A stretch of 60,785 nt of DNA. Source: Elusimicrobiota bacterium. GTDB lineage: Bacteria > Elusimicrobiota > Elusimicrobia > UBA1565 > UBA9628. A program made the translations under genes and the position numbers. Under the pieces are notes generated by a model. That model saw nothing but the letters and a program-made list of their open reading frames with translations, was not told the origin of the DNA and searched no databases. The stretch spans positions 1 to 60,785 of the forward strand of contig JAUYSH010000090.1 of the NCBI GenBank assembly GCA_030696455.1, given 5' to 3'. Below are positions 17,484-25,921 of this stretch, piece by piece (positions within the stretch are counted from its first letter, which is position 1; each line of letters opens with the position of its first letter).

Positions 17484-18977
17484 ATGACGGCCAAGCCGAC
17501 CTTGTCGCGGCGCTCCAGCGGAGTGCTCCTGCATCCGACGTCCCTGCCCGGGGCGCGCGGCGGAGCCCTCGGCGCCGAGGCGCTGGCCTTCGTGGATTTC
17601 CTGGCGGATTGCGGACAGTCGTGGTGGCAGATGCTGCCCGTGTGCCCGCCGGACGAGATCGGCTCGCCCTACGCCTCGCCCTCGAGCTTCGCCGGCAGCC
17701 CCGCCCTGATCGACACCGACCTGCTCTGCGTCGAGGGGCTCCTGAAGAAGGCCGAGCTCGGGCAGTCGAAGCCGAAGGCCCTGCGCGCGGCGTTTTCGCA
17801 CTTCGGCCGCCGCGGCACGCGCGAGGACAAGGAGGATTTCGAGGCCTTCCGCGCCCGGGAGTCCTGGTGGCTCGACGATCACTCCCTGTTCATGGCGCTC
17901 AAGCACGCCTACCACGGCCGGCCCTGGACCGAGTGGGACGAGCGCCTGCGGCGCCGCGATCCCGCGCGGCTCGACGAGGCGCGCGCCAACGAGGCGGAGG
18001 AGGTCCGCTTCCAGGACTTCGCGCAGTGGCTGTTCTCCCGGCAATGGCTGGCGGTGCGCCGCCACGCGGCCGCGCGCGGCGTGGGTCTCATGGGCGACGC
18101 GCCGATCTACGTGCGCCACGACAGCGCGGACTGCTGGGCCAACCAGGACCTCTTCTTTTTAAACGGATCCGGGGCCCCTGAGGTCGTCGCGGGCGTGCCG
18201 CCGGATTATTTCTCCGCGGATGGGCAGCTGTGGGGCAATCCGCTCTATCGCTGGGAGCGCCACCAGGCGACGGGCTTTTCGTGGTGGGTGTCGCGGCTGA
18301 AGGCGTGCGCCGAGCGCTTCGACGCGCTCCGCCTGGACCACTTCATCGGCTTTCGCAACTATTGGGAGATCCCCGCGGGGGAGACGACCGCGATCAAGGG
18401 CCGCTGGGTCGACGCGCCGGGCGACGAGCTCTTCGAGACCGTGCGCCGCGAGCTCAAGGGCCTCGAGATCGTCGCCGAGGACCTCGGCGTGGCCACCCCC
18501 GCCGTCCTAGCACTCCGCGACAAGTTCGGCTTCCCTGGCATGCGCCTGGCGCAGTTCTCCTTCGGCGGAGAGGAGAAGGACTGGCCGGAGAATTGGCCGG
18601 AAAACTGCGTCGGCTACACCGGCACGCACGACAACGACACGACCCGCGGCTGGTGGGAGGACGACGGCACGGCGAACGCGATGCGCTCCCCCGCCCAGGC
18701 CGAGAAGGAGCGGCGCGCCTTCCGGCGGGCCGTCGGGCGCGAGCCCGAGCTTCCCTCGTGGGACATGCTCAAGCTCGTCTGGCGCTCTCCGGCGCGAACC
18801 GCGATCGCCCCGATGACCGACCTGGTCAACGCCGGCGGCGAGTCGCGCATGAACCGCCCCGGCACGACCGCCGCCAACTGGCGCTGGCGCATGGAGCCGG
18901 GCCTGCTGACGGCGCGCCTGGCGGGGCGCCTCGCCCTGCTGACGGGCGCCTGCGGCCGCGCCCCGGAGAGCGAATGA
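17484..18977 (+). CDS. malQ: 4-alpha-glucanotransferase (amylomaltase)
   Basis: A 497-residue GH77 enzyme that transfers alpha-1,4-glucan segments between chains. Signatures are GSPYASPSSFAGSPALID near residues 56-75, LMGDAPIYV, the nucleophile region RLDHFIGFRNYWEIP, the acid/base region VAEDLGV, and TGTHDNDTTRGWW. Length matches the family. TAGAAT lies nine bases before the ATG, so the leader is at most a few bases. The end overlaps glgB (ATGA), placing both in one glycogen-metabolism operon. Confidence 0.96.
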   Translation: MTAKPTLSRRSSGVLLHPTSLPGARGGALGAEALAFVDFLADCGQSWWQMLPVCPPDEIGSPYASPSSFAGSPALIDTDLLCVEGLLKKAELGQSKPKALRAAFSHFGRRGTREDKEDFEAFRARESWWLDDHSLFMALKHAYHGRPWTEWDERLRRRDPARLDEARANEAEEVRFQDFAQWLFSRQWLAVRRHAAARGVGLMGDAPIYVRHDSADCWANQDLFFLNGSGAPEVVAGVPPDYFSADGQLWGNPLYRWERHQATGFSWWVSRLKACAERFDALRLDHFIGFRNYWEIPAGETTAIKGRWVDAPGDELFETVRRELKGLEIVAEDLGVATPAVLALRDKFGFPGMRLAQFSFGGEEKDWPENWPENCVGYTGTHDNDTTRGWWEDDGTANAMRSPAQAEKERRAFRRAVGREPELPSWDMLKLVWRSPARTAIAPMTDLVNAGGESRMNRPGTTAANWRWRMEPGLLTARLAGRLALLTGACGRAPESE

Positions 18978-20896
18978 GCGCCGAATACGTCGACCACCAC
19001 GTCTCGGGCTTGACCGAACTCGACCTGCACCTGTTCAACGAGGGCACGCACGTGCGCCTTTACGACAAGCTCGGCGCGCACCTCGAGACGCACGACGGCA
19101 AAGAGGGCACCCGCTTCGCCGTCTGGGCGCCCAACGCCAAGAAGGTCACCGTCATCGGCGACTTCAACGGCTGGGCCAAGACCAAGCACCCGCTCAAGCC
19201 GCGCGCCTCCTCCGGAATATGGGAAGGGTTCATTCCCGGTGTGGGGAAGGGCGCGGTCTATAAGTACTACATCTCCTCCCATGTCCACGGCCATAAGGGC
19301 GAGAAGGCCGACCCCTACGGCTTCCGCCACGAGGAGCCGCCTCGCACCGCCTCGGTGGTCTGGGACCTGGGCTATCAGTGGAACGACGCCGAGTGGATGA
19401 AGGGCCGCAAGGACCGCGCCGGCCTGACGGCCCCGCTGTCCTTCTACGAGGCGCACCTCGGCTCCTGGCGCCGCGTCCCCGAGGAGGGCAACCGCTCTCT
19501 GAACTACCGGGAGATCGCACCCCTGCTCGCCGCGCACGTCAAGAAGCTCGGCTTCACCCACGTCGAGCTCATGCCCGTCATGGAGCATCCGTTCTATGGG
19601 TCTTGGGGTTATCAGACCACCGGCTATTTCGCGCCGACCTCGCGCTACGGCACCGCCCAAGACTTCATGTTCCTCGTCGACCACCTCCATCAGGAGGGCA
19701 TCGGCGTCATCCTCGACTGGGTCCCGTCTCATTTTCCCACCGACGGGCACGGGCTTCATTTCTTCGACGGGACCGCTTTGTACGAACATGAGGATCCGCG
19801 GCTCGGCTTCCACCCGGACTGGAAGTCCTCCATCTACAACTACGGGCGCAACGAGGTCCGGGCCTTCCTCATCTCGAACGCTCTGTTCTGGCTCGACAAG
19901 TTCCACGCCGACGGCATCCGCGTCGACGCGGTCGCCTCCATGCTCTACCTCGACTACTCGCGCAAGGAAGGGGAGTGGATCGCCAACCGGTTCGGCGGAC
20001 GCGAGAACCTCGCGGCCATCGACTTCTTGAAGAAGCTCAACGAGCAGATCTATCTGCACCACTCCGACGCGCAGACGATCGCCGAGGAGAGCACGGCCTG
20101 GGGGGGCGTCTCCAAGCCCACCTACCTCGGCGGCCTGGGCTTCGGCCTGAAGTGGGACATGGGCTGGATGCACGACACGCTCAAGTACTTCCGCGAGAAC
20201 CCCGTCCACCGCAAGTACCACCAGAACGACATCACCTTCCGCGCGATCTACCAGTTCCACGAGAATTTCGTCATGCCGCTCTCGCACGACGAGGTCGTCC
20301 ACGGCAAGGGCGCGCTCCTCGAGCAGATGCCCGGCGACGACTGGCAGAAGTTCGCCAACCTGCGCCTGCTGTACGGCTGGCAGTGGGCCATGCCCGGCAA
20401 GAAGCTCCTGTTCCAGGGCGGCGAGCTGGGCCAGCGCCAGGAGTGGAGCCACGACCGCTCGCTCGACTGGCACCTATTAGAGCATGAGACCCATCGCGGC
20501 GTTCAGCGATGGGTCACACGCCTCAATCGCATCTACCGCTCCGAGCCCGCGCTCCACGAGCGCGACTGCGACGACCGCGGCTTCGAGTGGGTGGACGCCT
20601 CCGACGCCGACAACTCCGTGCTGTCCTTCCTCAGAAAGGGCGCCTCGGAGGACGAACAGGTGCTATGCGTGTTCAATTTCACGCCCGTCCCGCGCGGCGA
20701 CTACCGCGTCGGCGTGCCCTGCGGCGGCTGGTGGGCGGAATTGGCGGACTCCGACGCGACCGAGTTCGGCGGCTCCGGCGTCACCCTCGGCGGCGGCGTC
20801 AAGGCCGACAAGGAGCCCTGGCACGGCCGGCCCTTCTCCGTGAACCTGCAATTGCCGCCGATGGCGGCGGTCTTCCTCAAGCGCCCCGCGAAGTAG
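18974..20896 (+). CDS. glgB: 1,4-alpha-glucan branching enzyme
   Basis: A 640-residue GH13 enzyme that forms alpha-1,6 branches in glycogen. An N-terminal carbohydrate-binding module (TRFAVWAPNAKKVTVIGDFN) precedes the (beta/alpha)8 barrel with DWVPSHFP, GIRVDAVASML (nucleophile Asp), IAEESTAW (acid Glu) and LSHDEVVHGK. A C-terminal beta domain ends the protein. ATG 18974 overlaps the malQ stop. No glgA or glgC lies in the window. Confidence 0.96.
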   Translation: MSAEYVDHHVSGLTELDLHLFNEGTHVRLYDKLGAHLETHDGKEGTRFAVWAPNAKKVTVIGDFNGWAKTKHPLKPRASSGIWEGFIPGVGKGAVYKYYISSHVHGHKGEKADPYGFRHEEPPRTASVVWDLGYQWNDAEWMKGRKDRAGLTAPLSFYEAHLGSWRRVPEEGNRSLNYREIAPLLAAHVKKLGFTHVELMPVMEHPFYGSWGYQTTGYFAPTSRYGTAQDFMFLVDHLHQEGIGVILDWVPSHFPTDGHGLHFFDGTALYEHEDPRLGFHPDWKSSIYNYGRNEVRAFLISNALFWLDKFHADGIRVDAVASMLYLDYSRKEGEWIANRFGGRENLAAIDFLKKLNEQIYLHHSDAQTIAEESTAWGGVSKPTYLGGLGFGLKWDMGWMHDTLKYFRENPVHRKYHQNDITFRAIYQFHENFVMPLSHDEVVHGKGALLEQMPGDDWQKFANLRLLYGWQWAMPGKKLLFQGGELGQRQEWSHDRSLDWHLLEHETHRGVQRWVTRLNRIYRSEPALHERDCDDRGFEWVDASDADNSVLSFLRKGASEDEQVLCVFNFTPVPRGDYRVGVPCGGWWAELADSDATEFGGSGVTLGGGVKADKEPWHGRPFSVNLQLPPMAAVFLKRPAK

Positions 20897-20919
20897 CTCT
20901 CGGGGCTCCGCGGGGTGAC

Positions 20920-21633
20920 CTAAAACCGGGCCGAGTAGTTCACGCCGACCTTCTCTGAGGCCATGCGGCCGTCCTTGAGGCCCCATTCGGTCTTGAAGGA
21001 GAGGGGGGAGCCGCGGCGCCGCACGATCAGGGCGGCGAGGCCGCGGCCCTCGCCGTTTTCAAGGGCGGAGCGCAAGCGGGCGCCGGTGCATGTGTCGAAA
21101 TCCACTCTCAGCGGGCCCACGCCGAAGTCGGTGCGCAGGCCGGCGACGTACAGATAAGCGCTGCCGAGGACGCCGGCCGACATCATGAACCCGGGGTCCC
21201 AGTTGGAGAGGTTGGAGGCGTAGGCGCCGCTGTCCTTGCCGAAGCGCTCGAGCTGGTAGCGCCCGACCAAGGCGTCGGCGAGGGCGTCGGTGAGGACGGT
21301 CACATGGGCGCCGGCGGCGTCGCGCTGCCAGGCGGCCCTTTCCGATGGGCCGACGGGCCCGACGGGGCGGGTCTCGATGAGGCGCCGGGAGGCCTTCTCT
21401 TGGCGGGAGCGCAGGCGCTCGGCGAAAAATTTGTCGGAGGTCTGCACGGGCACGGCGCTCATGCGCCGGGACAGGCGTCCGGGAAGGACAGCGGAGATCA
21501 GGTGTCCGCGCATCAGGCCGTAGACCCCGTCGGCTAAGGCCTCCACTCCGCGATAGACCGGCCGGGCGGACTCGGCCCAGTCGTCGGCTCGGGCGGGAGC
21601 GGCCAGGAGCAGGAGGAAAGCGAGGGCCTTCAT
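20920..21633 (-). CDS. Exported protein of unknown function
   Basis: A 237-residue protein with a signal peptide (ALAFLLLLAAPARADD). The C-terminal half has alternating hydrophobic strands with aromatic ends (SAYLYVAGLRTDFGVGPLRV, then FKTEWGLKDG) and ends in Phe (VNYSARF), which suggests a small outer-membrane beta structure. ATG 21633 is chosen because TACCCT lies seven bases upstream and the signal peptide begins there. No family recognised. It converges on glgB with only 23 bases between stops. Confidence 0.65.
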   Translation of the reverse strand: MKALAFLLLLAAPARADDWAESARPVYRGVEALADGVYGLMRGHLISAVLPGRLSRRMSAVPVQTSDKFFAERLRSRQEKASRRLIETRPVGPVGPSERAAWQRDAAGAHVTVLTDALADALVGRYQLERFGKDSGAYASNLSNWDPGFMMSAGVLGSAYLYVAGLRTDFGVGPLRVDFDTCTGARLRSALENGEGRGLAALIVRRRGSPLSFKTEWGLKDGRMASEKVGVNYSARF

Positions 21634-21854
21634 TGCTCTAAGGGTAGCCGGGAAGGCGGTCGAAGTCGGGGGTCTGCGGCCCGCGGAGGGGAAGGCGAAG
21701 GACCCGGAGGAAAGCGGGCCTTTGGACCTAGGAACGGCTAGAACGCCTCGGCGCGTCATCGTGGTGTGAACCTCTCGTGGACGTCTGGGCGCAAGCATAG
21801 CGCCGCCGTGTTGCAAGTTCATTTCGGCGCCGGCGATTTGATATCCTCCCTTCC

Positions 21855-22643
21855 ATGAAAAACGCTATCCTGGCCGCCGCGATACTCTTCGCCGCCATCA
21901 TGCCCGCCAACGCCCTGATCAAGACCCGTGCCGTCGAGTATAAGGACGGAGACGTCGTGCTCCAGGGTTGGGCCGCCTGGGAGGACGGGTTCAAGGACGC
22001 TCGCCCCGGCATTTTGGTCGTGCACGAGTGGAAAGGCCACGGCCCCTACGCCCGCAAGCGCGCCGAGCAGCTGGCGCGCCTGGGCTACACCGCCTTCGCC
22101 GTGGACATGTACGGCAAGGGCGTGTACGCGAAGGATCACGAGGAAGCGGGCAAGCTCGCGGGAGCTTTCTTCGGCGACCGGTCCCTCATGCGGCGGCGCG
22201 CGCTCGCCGGCCTCGAGGAGCTGCGCAAGCTCCCGTTCGTGGACAAGAGCAAGCTCGGCGCGATCGGCTACTGCTTCGGCGGCACGACCGTGCTCGAGCT
22301 CGCGCGCGCGGGGACCGACCTCAAGGGCGTGGCGAGCTTCCACGGCAACCTCGCCACCCCGATGCCCGCGGCGGAGCGCCCCAAGGCGTCCATCCTCGTG
22401 CTTCACGGCGCCGAGGACCCCTCGGTCAACCCCGGCGTGCCCGGCTTCCTCGAGGAGATGCGCGCGGCCAAGGCCGACTGGCAGTTCATCCAGTACGGCG
22501 GGGCGGTGCACAGCTTCACCGTCCCCGAGGCCGGCAGCGACCCGTCTAAGGGCGCGGCCTATGATAAGGACGCGGATGAGCGCTCCTGGGACGCCATGCA
22601 GTCCTTCTTCCGCCGCCTGTTCGCCGAAAAATTCGGGAAATAG
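21855..22643 (+). CDS. Exported dienelactone hydrolase family protein
   Basis: A 262-residue alpha/beta hydrolase with a signal peptide (AILAAAILFAAIMPANA). The catalytic triad is visible: nucleophile Cys in GYCFGG, Asp in HGAEDPS and His in GGAVHSF. ILVVHEWKGHGPYARKRAEQ is a family signature with the oxyanion region. Dienelactone hydrolases open lactones, but exported members probably act on other esters. TATCCT lies seven bases before ATG with no ribosome-binding site. Confidence 0.88.
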   Translation: MKNAILAAAILFAAIMPANALIKTRAVEYKDGDVVLQGWAAWEDGFKDARPGILVVHEWKGHGPYARKRAEQLARLGYTAFAVDMYGKGVYAKDHEEAGKLAGAFFGDRSLMRRRALAGLEELRKLPFVDKSKLGAIGYCFGGTTVLELARAGTDLKGVASFHGNLATPMPAAERPKASILVLHGAEDPSVNPGVPGFLEEMRAAKADWQFIQYGGAVHSFTVPEAGSDPSKGAAYDKDADERSWDAMQSFFRRLFAEKFGK

Positions 22644-22719
22644 CCACCTGAACGGTTTCTAGGCCGTTCTAGGTCCAAAGGCCCCCGACACGGGCTCCGG
22701 CATGGCTTACGATTATGTC

Positions 22720-24957
22720 ATGAGCCAACGCCCCCGCCGCGCCTCCTGGATCGTCGTCGCCGCCCTGATCGCCTCGGTGCCCGCTCGCGCCCAGGTGATG
22801 CTGATGAGCGAGCCCGACAGCGAGTGGGACGCGGTCCTGCCGCCCACGGACCCGGGCTCCACGCCCGGCACCCCGATCGGCCCGACCACCCCGGAAGGCG
22901 GCTTCTCCGCCCCCGAGCGCGTGACCTTCGGCGAGAAGATGCGCGAGCGCGTCCTCGACCAGCTCTGCCGCAACGTCAAGCTCAAGTACGACTACAACCT
23001 GCCCGGGGACTTCGGCGGCACGGGCGCCGGCTTCAAGCGCTGGCTGGCGCCGCTGCCCGACGGCCGCCTGACCATCGTCGACGAGGAGCGCCTGAGCGTG
23101 GGCTACGGCACCGCCTTCACCAAGGTCATCAGCGAGGCCGCCGGGGCCACCATCGGCCTGTGGGTCGGCGGCCGCATCGAGGGCTCCTCCATGGTCATCC
23201 GCCCTCTCGAGGGAAAGGCCACCTGCAAGGAACTCGACACCCTCATCGATCTGCGCGACATCAAGACCGTCCTGCCCTTCAAGGCGTCGCGCGTCAGCGC
23301 GATGCAGGTCGGCGAGCTGTGGCGCATGCCCTTCCGCCTGACCATCGGTCACACCGAGTCGATCGGTAACGCCATCGCCGACAACCTCAACGTCTCCTTG
23401 TCCTTCAACGGCACCGAGTCGGGCGCGGCGACCTTGACCGTGTACCGCCTCTCCGAGTCCCAGCTGCGCTTCCGCTTCCGCGTCGACCGCGTCGAGGTCC
23501 GCACGAGGGGCGGCAATCTCGTGCAGACCATCCCGGCCGTGGAGTTCGCCTCGATCGGCGCCAACGTCCTCGCCAATCTCGTCGACCGCGAGCTCGCCAA
23601 GCAGCTGCGGCGCTACACCGTCGCCGCCCTCGGCCTCTCCAACGCCCGCTCCCAGGGCAAGCGCGTCGTGCTCGAGTATATCGTCGATCCGCGTGATCCG
23701 AAGCAGGCCGAGGCCGTCGCCGAGGCCCTGCACGGCGACTTCAAGTCCCTCGTCAAGATGGGCTGGAAGATGGGCACCCAGCAGTCGACCGACGCGTCCA
23801 CCGAGCAGGCCTATCTCGACCTCAAGGAGGACCATGACGCCCAGCTCGGGCCGGCGTCCTTCGCCGCGATCAACGCCTACACCCAGAAGGCCAAGTCGGT
23901 CACGCTGAACCTGCCCTTTCTGACCTCGCAGAACTGGGCGAGCCTCAAGAGCGACGACACGATGACGCGCTACACCGGCGTCGAGGGCCAGATCCACTTC
24001 CAGCGCGCCGACAAGTCCCGGCAGTCGGAGTATTTCAACATCCCCTGGGTCGGTCCCTTGATCAAGGACAACGTCCAACGCGACGTTCAGGTCGTGACCG
24101 CGGCCCGCAAGGGGGAAGAATACGGCGACCCCATCGTGGTTTATCTCCAGCAGCACGGCTTCCTGCGCGCCACCGAGAGCTCGGTGCGCGAGAAGGCCAA
24201 GGAGCTCAGCGACATCATGGCCCTGGCCGGCACGCGCGGCGAAGGCCCCAACCGCCGCATGGCCTTGCCGCTCGGCAAGCACTTCCCCGAGCCTCCCGCG
24301 CCGGAAAGGACCTACGGCGACGACTTCGGCCGCGGCCATCAGGAATCGACCAACCGGAAGGGCTCGATCGCGATGACCCTCGTCTTCAACCAGAACGCGG
24401 TCAAGGAGCTTCTCGCCGCGACCGCCCAGGACGTGGTGAAGGCCTACGCGGCCGTCTCCGACTCTCAGCCGGCGATGCGCTGGCTGCTCGCCAACGGCAA
24501 GGTCGCCGACGACGGGTCCATCTCCTACGATTGGCGCGCGGCGCGCCGGGCTTTCCCCGATGACCAGTACGGCCACGGCGGGCGCAACGGCGGCGGGCGG
24601 GCCGAAGAGATCTCCGACATGGCGCGGATCGCGCGGGAGACGGCCGGCATCGTCGCCGACTTGATGGCGGCGCGCAACGCCCCGAACAACCAGGCCCGGT
24701 CGGAGGCGTTGGCGAAGGCCTTCGGCGGCCTGGGCGAGAGCAAGCTTCCCTATGAGCAGGCGCTGCGCGTGTTCGTCCAGCTCGTGGACCCGATGAACCT
24801 GACCGGCGACTTCACGGCCCGGGTGGACCGTCCGAAGAAGGAGAAGGACCTCTCGCTGCACTACGCGCTGAAGAAGGGACGCCCCCACAACGAGCTGCTC
24901 AGCCTGGCGGGAGAAGCGAAATCCCGCTTCGCCGAGCCTTCCATCCTCGTCGACTAA
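22720..24957 (+). CDS. Large exported protein of unknown function
   Basis: A 745-residue protein with a signal peptide (ASWIVVAALIASVPARAQ) and no further membrane helices. A Pro/Thr-rich linker (PGSTPGTPIGPTTPEGG) is followed by a region with repeated beta strands and a more helical C-terminal third rich in charged residues. I do not recognise a family. ATG 22720 is preferred to one 18 bases upstream because TACGAT sits exactly six bases before it. It is likely periplasmic or surface-associated. Element E begins 43 bases after its stop. Confidence 0.7.
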   Translation: MSQRPRRASWIVVAALIASVPARAQVMLMSEPDSEWDAVLPPTDPGSTPGTPIGPTTPEGGFSAPERVTFGEKMRERVLDQLCRNVKLKYDYNLPGDFGGTGAGFKRWLAPLPDGRLTIVDEERLSVGYGTAFTKVISEAAGATIGLWVGGRIEGSSMVIRPLEGKATCKELDTLIDLRDIKTVLPFKASRVSAMQVGELWRMPFRLTIGHTESIGNAIADNLNVSLSFNGTESGAATLTVYRLSESQLRFRFRVDRVEVRTRGGNLVQTIPAVEFASIGANVLANLVDRELAKQLRRYTVAALGLSNARSQGKRVVLEYIVDPRDPKQAEAVAEALHGDFKSLVKMGWKMGTQQSTDASTEQAYLDLKEDHDAQLGPASFAAINAYTQKAKSVTLNLPFLTSQNWASLKSDDTMTRYTGVEGQIHFQRADKSRQSEYFNIPWVGPLIKDNVQRDVQVVTAARKGEEYGDPIVVYLQQHGFLRATESSVREKAKELSDIMALAGTRGEGPNRRMALPLGKHFPEPPAPERTYGDDFGRGHQESTNRKGSIAMTLVFNQNAVKELLAATAQDVVKAYAAVSDSQPAMRWLLANGKVADDGSISYDWRAARRAFPDDQYGHGGRNGGGRAEEISDMARIARETAGIVADLMAARNAPNNQARSEALAKAFGGLGESKLPYEQALRVFVQLVDPMNLTGDFTARVDRPKKEKDLSLHYALKKGRPHNELLSLAGEAKSRFAEPSILVD

Positions 24958-24999
24958 CGTCGAGGGTTCGAACGCCTAACGGCGCACGTTGATCCGGGC

Positions 25000-25121
25000 G
25001 GGGGCGGCGGGGTGAAGCTCCTCGGGGACGCGCGGCATTGAGCCGCGCTCAGGTCTTGCGCGACCCATGAGCATTTCTGTCGCGCGACCTACGCCCCTCG
25101 GAGCATCACCCCGCCGCCCCC
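25000..25121 (+). repeat. Structured repeat element E (subtype G)
   Basis: Outer arms GGGGGCGGCGGGGTGAAGCT and complement. The core is a perfect hairpin GCGCGGC-ATTGA-GCCGCGC, and the second hairpin is AGGTC-TT-GCGCGAC with GTCGCGCGACCT. It shares the core with F but has its own arm sequences. It lies 43 bases after a plus-strand gene, in sense orientation. Confidence 0.85.
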
Positions 25122-25185
25122 ATTAAATCAACGACGGGGATGCGCTCGGCCGCTCTCCTCCCTGCGCCTCAAGCTCGCGGGATAG

Positions 25186-25303
25186 GGGCGGCGGTATGAT
25201 GTCGGGCGGGGCATGGGGTCGCCGCGCCGTCTGCCCTCGAAGCGCGGCGACCCCGAGCGAGGCTCAATGCCGAGCGTCCCCGACCGACATCATACCGTCG
25301 CCC
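25186..25303 (-). repeat. Structured repeat element D (subtype T)
   Basis: Arms GGGCGGCGGTATGATGTCGG and complement; core GCTCGGCATTGAGCCTCGC on the minus strand; second hairpin GGGGTCGCCGCGC with GCGCGGCGACCCC. The arm bases differ from A-C on both sides, so base pairing is preserved. It forms an inverted pair with E. Confidence 0.85.
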
Positions 25304-25361
25304 TTGCCCATATCGGGAGACCTGAGGTTGAAGGCGGGAGAAAGCCGGGCGGGGGGACCCC

Positions 25362-25431
25362 GGAAACACGAAACCCCCCGCTTTGCTCGCGGAGGGTCTT
25401 GGTCCCGACATTTCTAGTTACGGGTTCGAAA
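25362..25431 (-). terminator. Terminator module R1 with conserved upstream segment
   Basis: On the minus strand a conserved segment (CGAACCCGTAACTAGAAATG then TCGGGACC) is followed by a stem CCCTCCGC/GCGGGGGG and TTTCGTGTTT. The same arrangement recurs as R2 and R3. Upstream, TGGACA, 17 bases and TACCAT (25439-25467) look like a promoter, so R1 could be a separate ~70-base RNA rather than the end of a longer transcript. Confidence 0.55.
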
Positions 25432-25498
25432 TCGACATCCACATGGTAGCAGGTCCAGGCGGTCTTGTCCAGTCTTATTTACGCCCTTGAAACAGTTC

Positions 25499-25528
25499 GC
25501 CCCCGGCGCCGCAAGCGGCGCCGGGGGC
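25499..25528 (-). terminator. Hairpin downstream of cspA
   Basis: A perfect 14-base stem (arms CGCCCCCGGCGCCG and CGGCGCCGGGGGCG) with a CA/TT-type tiny loop lies 24 bases after the cspA stop. It is followed on the minus strand by AACTGTTTC rather than a full U-tract, so it may stabilise the 3' end as much as terminate. Confidence 0.6.
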
Positions 25529-25551
25529 GGGTCTGTACAGGTCGAAGCTCT

Positions 25552-25755
25552 TTAGAGCTTGCGAACGTTCGCGGCGCGCGGTCCCTTGTCGGACTGCTGC
25601 ACGTCGAACTCGACGGCCTGATTCTCAGCCAAAGTCTTGAACCCCTCGCCCGTGATGGACGAGTGGTGGACGAACAGGTCCTTGGACCCGTCGTCCGGCG
25701 TGATGAAACCGAAGCCCTTCTGATCGTTGAACCACTTCACTTTGCCCGTAGCCAT
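25552..25755 (-). CDS. cspA: Cold-shock protein
   Basis: A 67-residue single cold-shock domain with both RNA-binding motifs intact: KGFGFI (RNP1) and DLFVHHSSI (RNP2-like). It binds single-stranded RNA/DNA and melts RNA structure. GAGGAAG lies before the ATG. A TATAAT box at 25830-25835 gives a ~68-base 5' untranslated region with a hairpin, as is usual for cold-shock genes. Confidence 0.96.
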   Translation of the reverse strand: MATGKVKWFNDQKGFGFITPDDGSKDLFVHHSSITGEGFKTLAENQAVEFDVQQSDKGPRAANVRKL

Positions 25756-25835
25756 GCGTTTGCTTCCTCTTTGATTGCGTCTTGCTCACGTACGTCTTTG
25801 TGGAGAGACCGTGCGGCGTCTCTGCCCGTATTATA
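25756..25835 (-). promoter_or_regulatory. cspA promoter and structured 5' leader
   Basis: TATAAT on the minus strand at 25835-25830 places the transcript start near 25823. The leader contains a six-base hairpin AGAGAC/GTCTCT (about 25804-25823) and a GAGGAAG ribosome-binding site. Leaders of this length often mediate cold induction; that role is inferred. Confidence 0.6.
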
Positions 25836-25872
25836 CCACGGAGCGTCCTCGGGAAAGAGAACTATTGTCATT

Positions 25873-25909
25873 AAAAAAAGGGGGGGCGGGCCGTGAGGCC
25901 CGCCCCCCT
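25873..25909 (-). terminator. Strong rho-independent terminator of the zinc peptidase gene
   Basis: Stem GGGGGGCGGGCC/GGCCCGCCCCCC with loop TCAC on the minus strand, followed by seven T residues. It begins 13 bases after the peptidase stop and separates it from the cspA promoter. Confidence 0.88.
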
Positions 25910-25921
25910 GCGGCGAAGCGC

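Larger units (their letters stand above)
24958..25551. other. 594-base convergent intergenic region with two structured repeats and a terminator module
   Basis: The region contains element E (25000-25121, plus orientation), element D (25186-25303, minus orientation), terminator module R1 (25362-25431) and the cspA hairpin (25499-25528). Overlapping open frames have no start context and mirror the repeats, so I consider it non-coding. Confidence 0.75.

Noticed and set aside
18614-20473. 619-codon minus-strand open frame opposite glgB
   Set aside because: glgB on the plus strand has all GH13 motifs; the minus frame has no recognisable motif or start context.
22669-24888. 739-codon minus-strand open frame antisense to the large exported protein
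   Set aside because: The plus frame has a signal peptide, a leaderless promoter and normal composition. The minus frame is Gly/Ala/Arg/Leu/Val-rich, as expected for an antisense shadow in very GC-rich DNA.
25439-25516. tRNA gene upstream of module R1
   Set aside because: CTGCTACCA resembles a tRNA 3' end, but there is no T arm or cloverleaf before it, and TACCAT fits a -10 box better.
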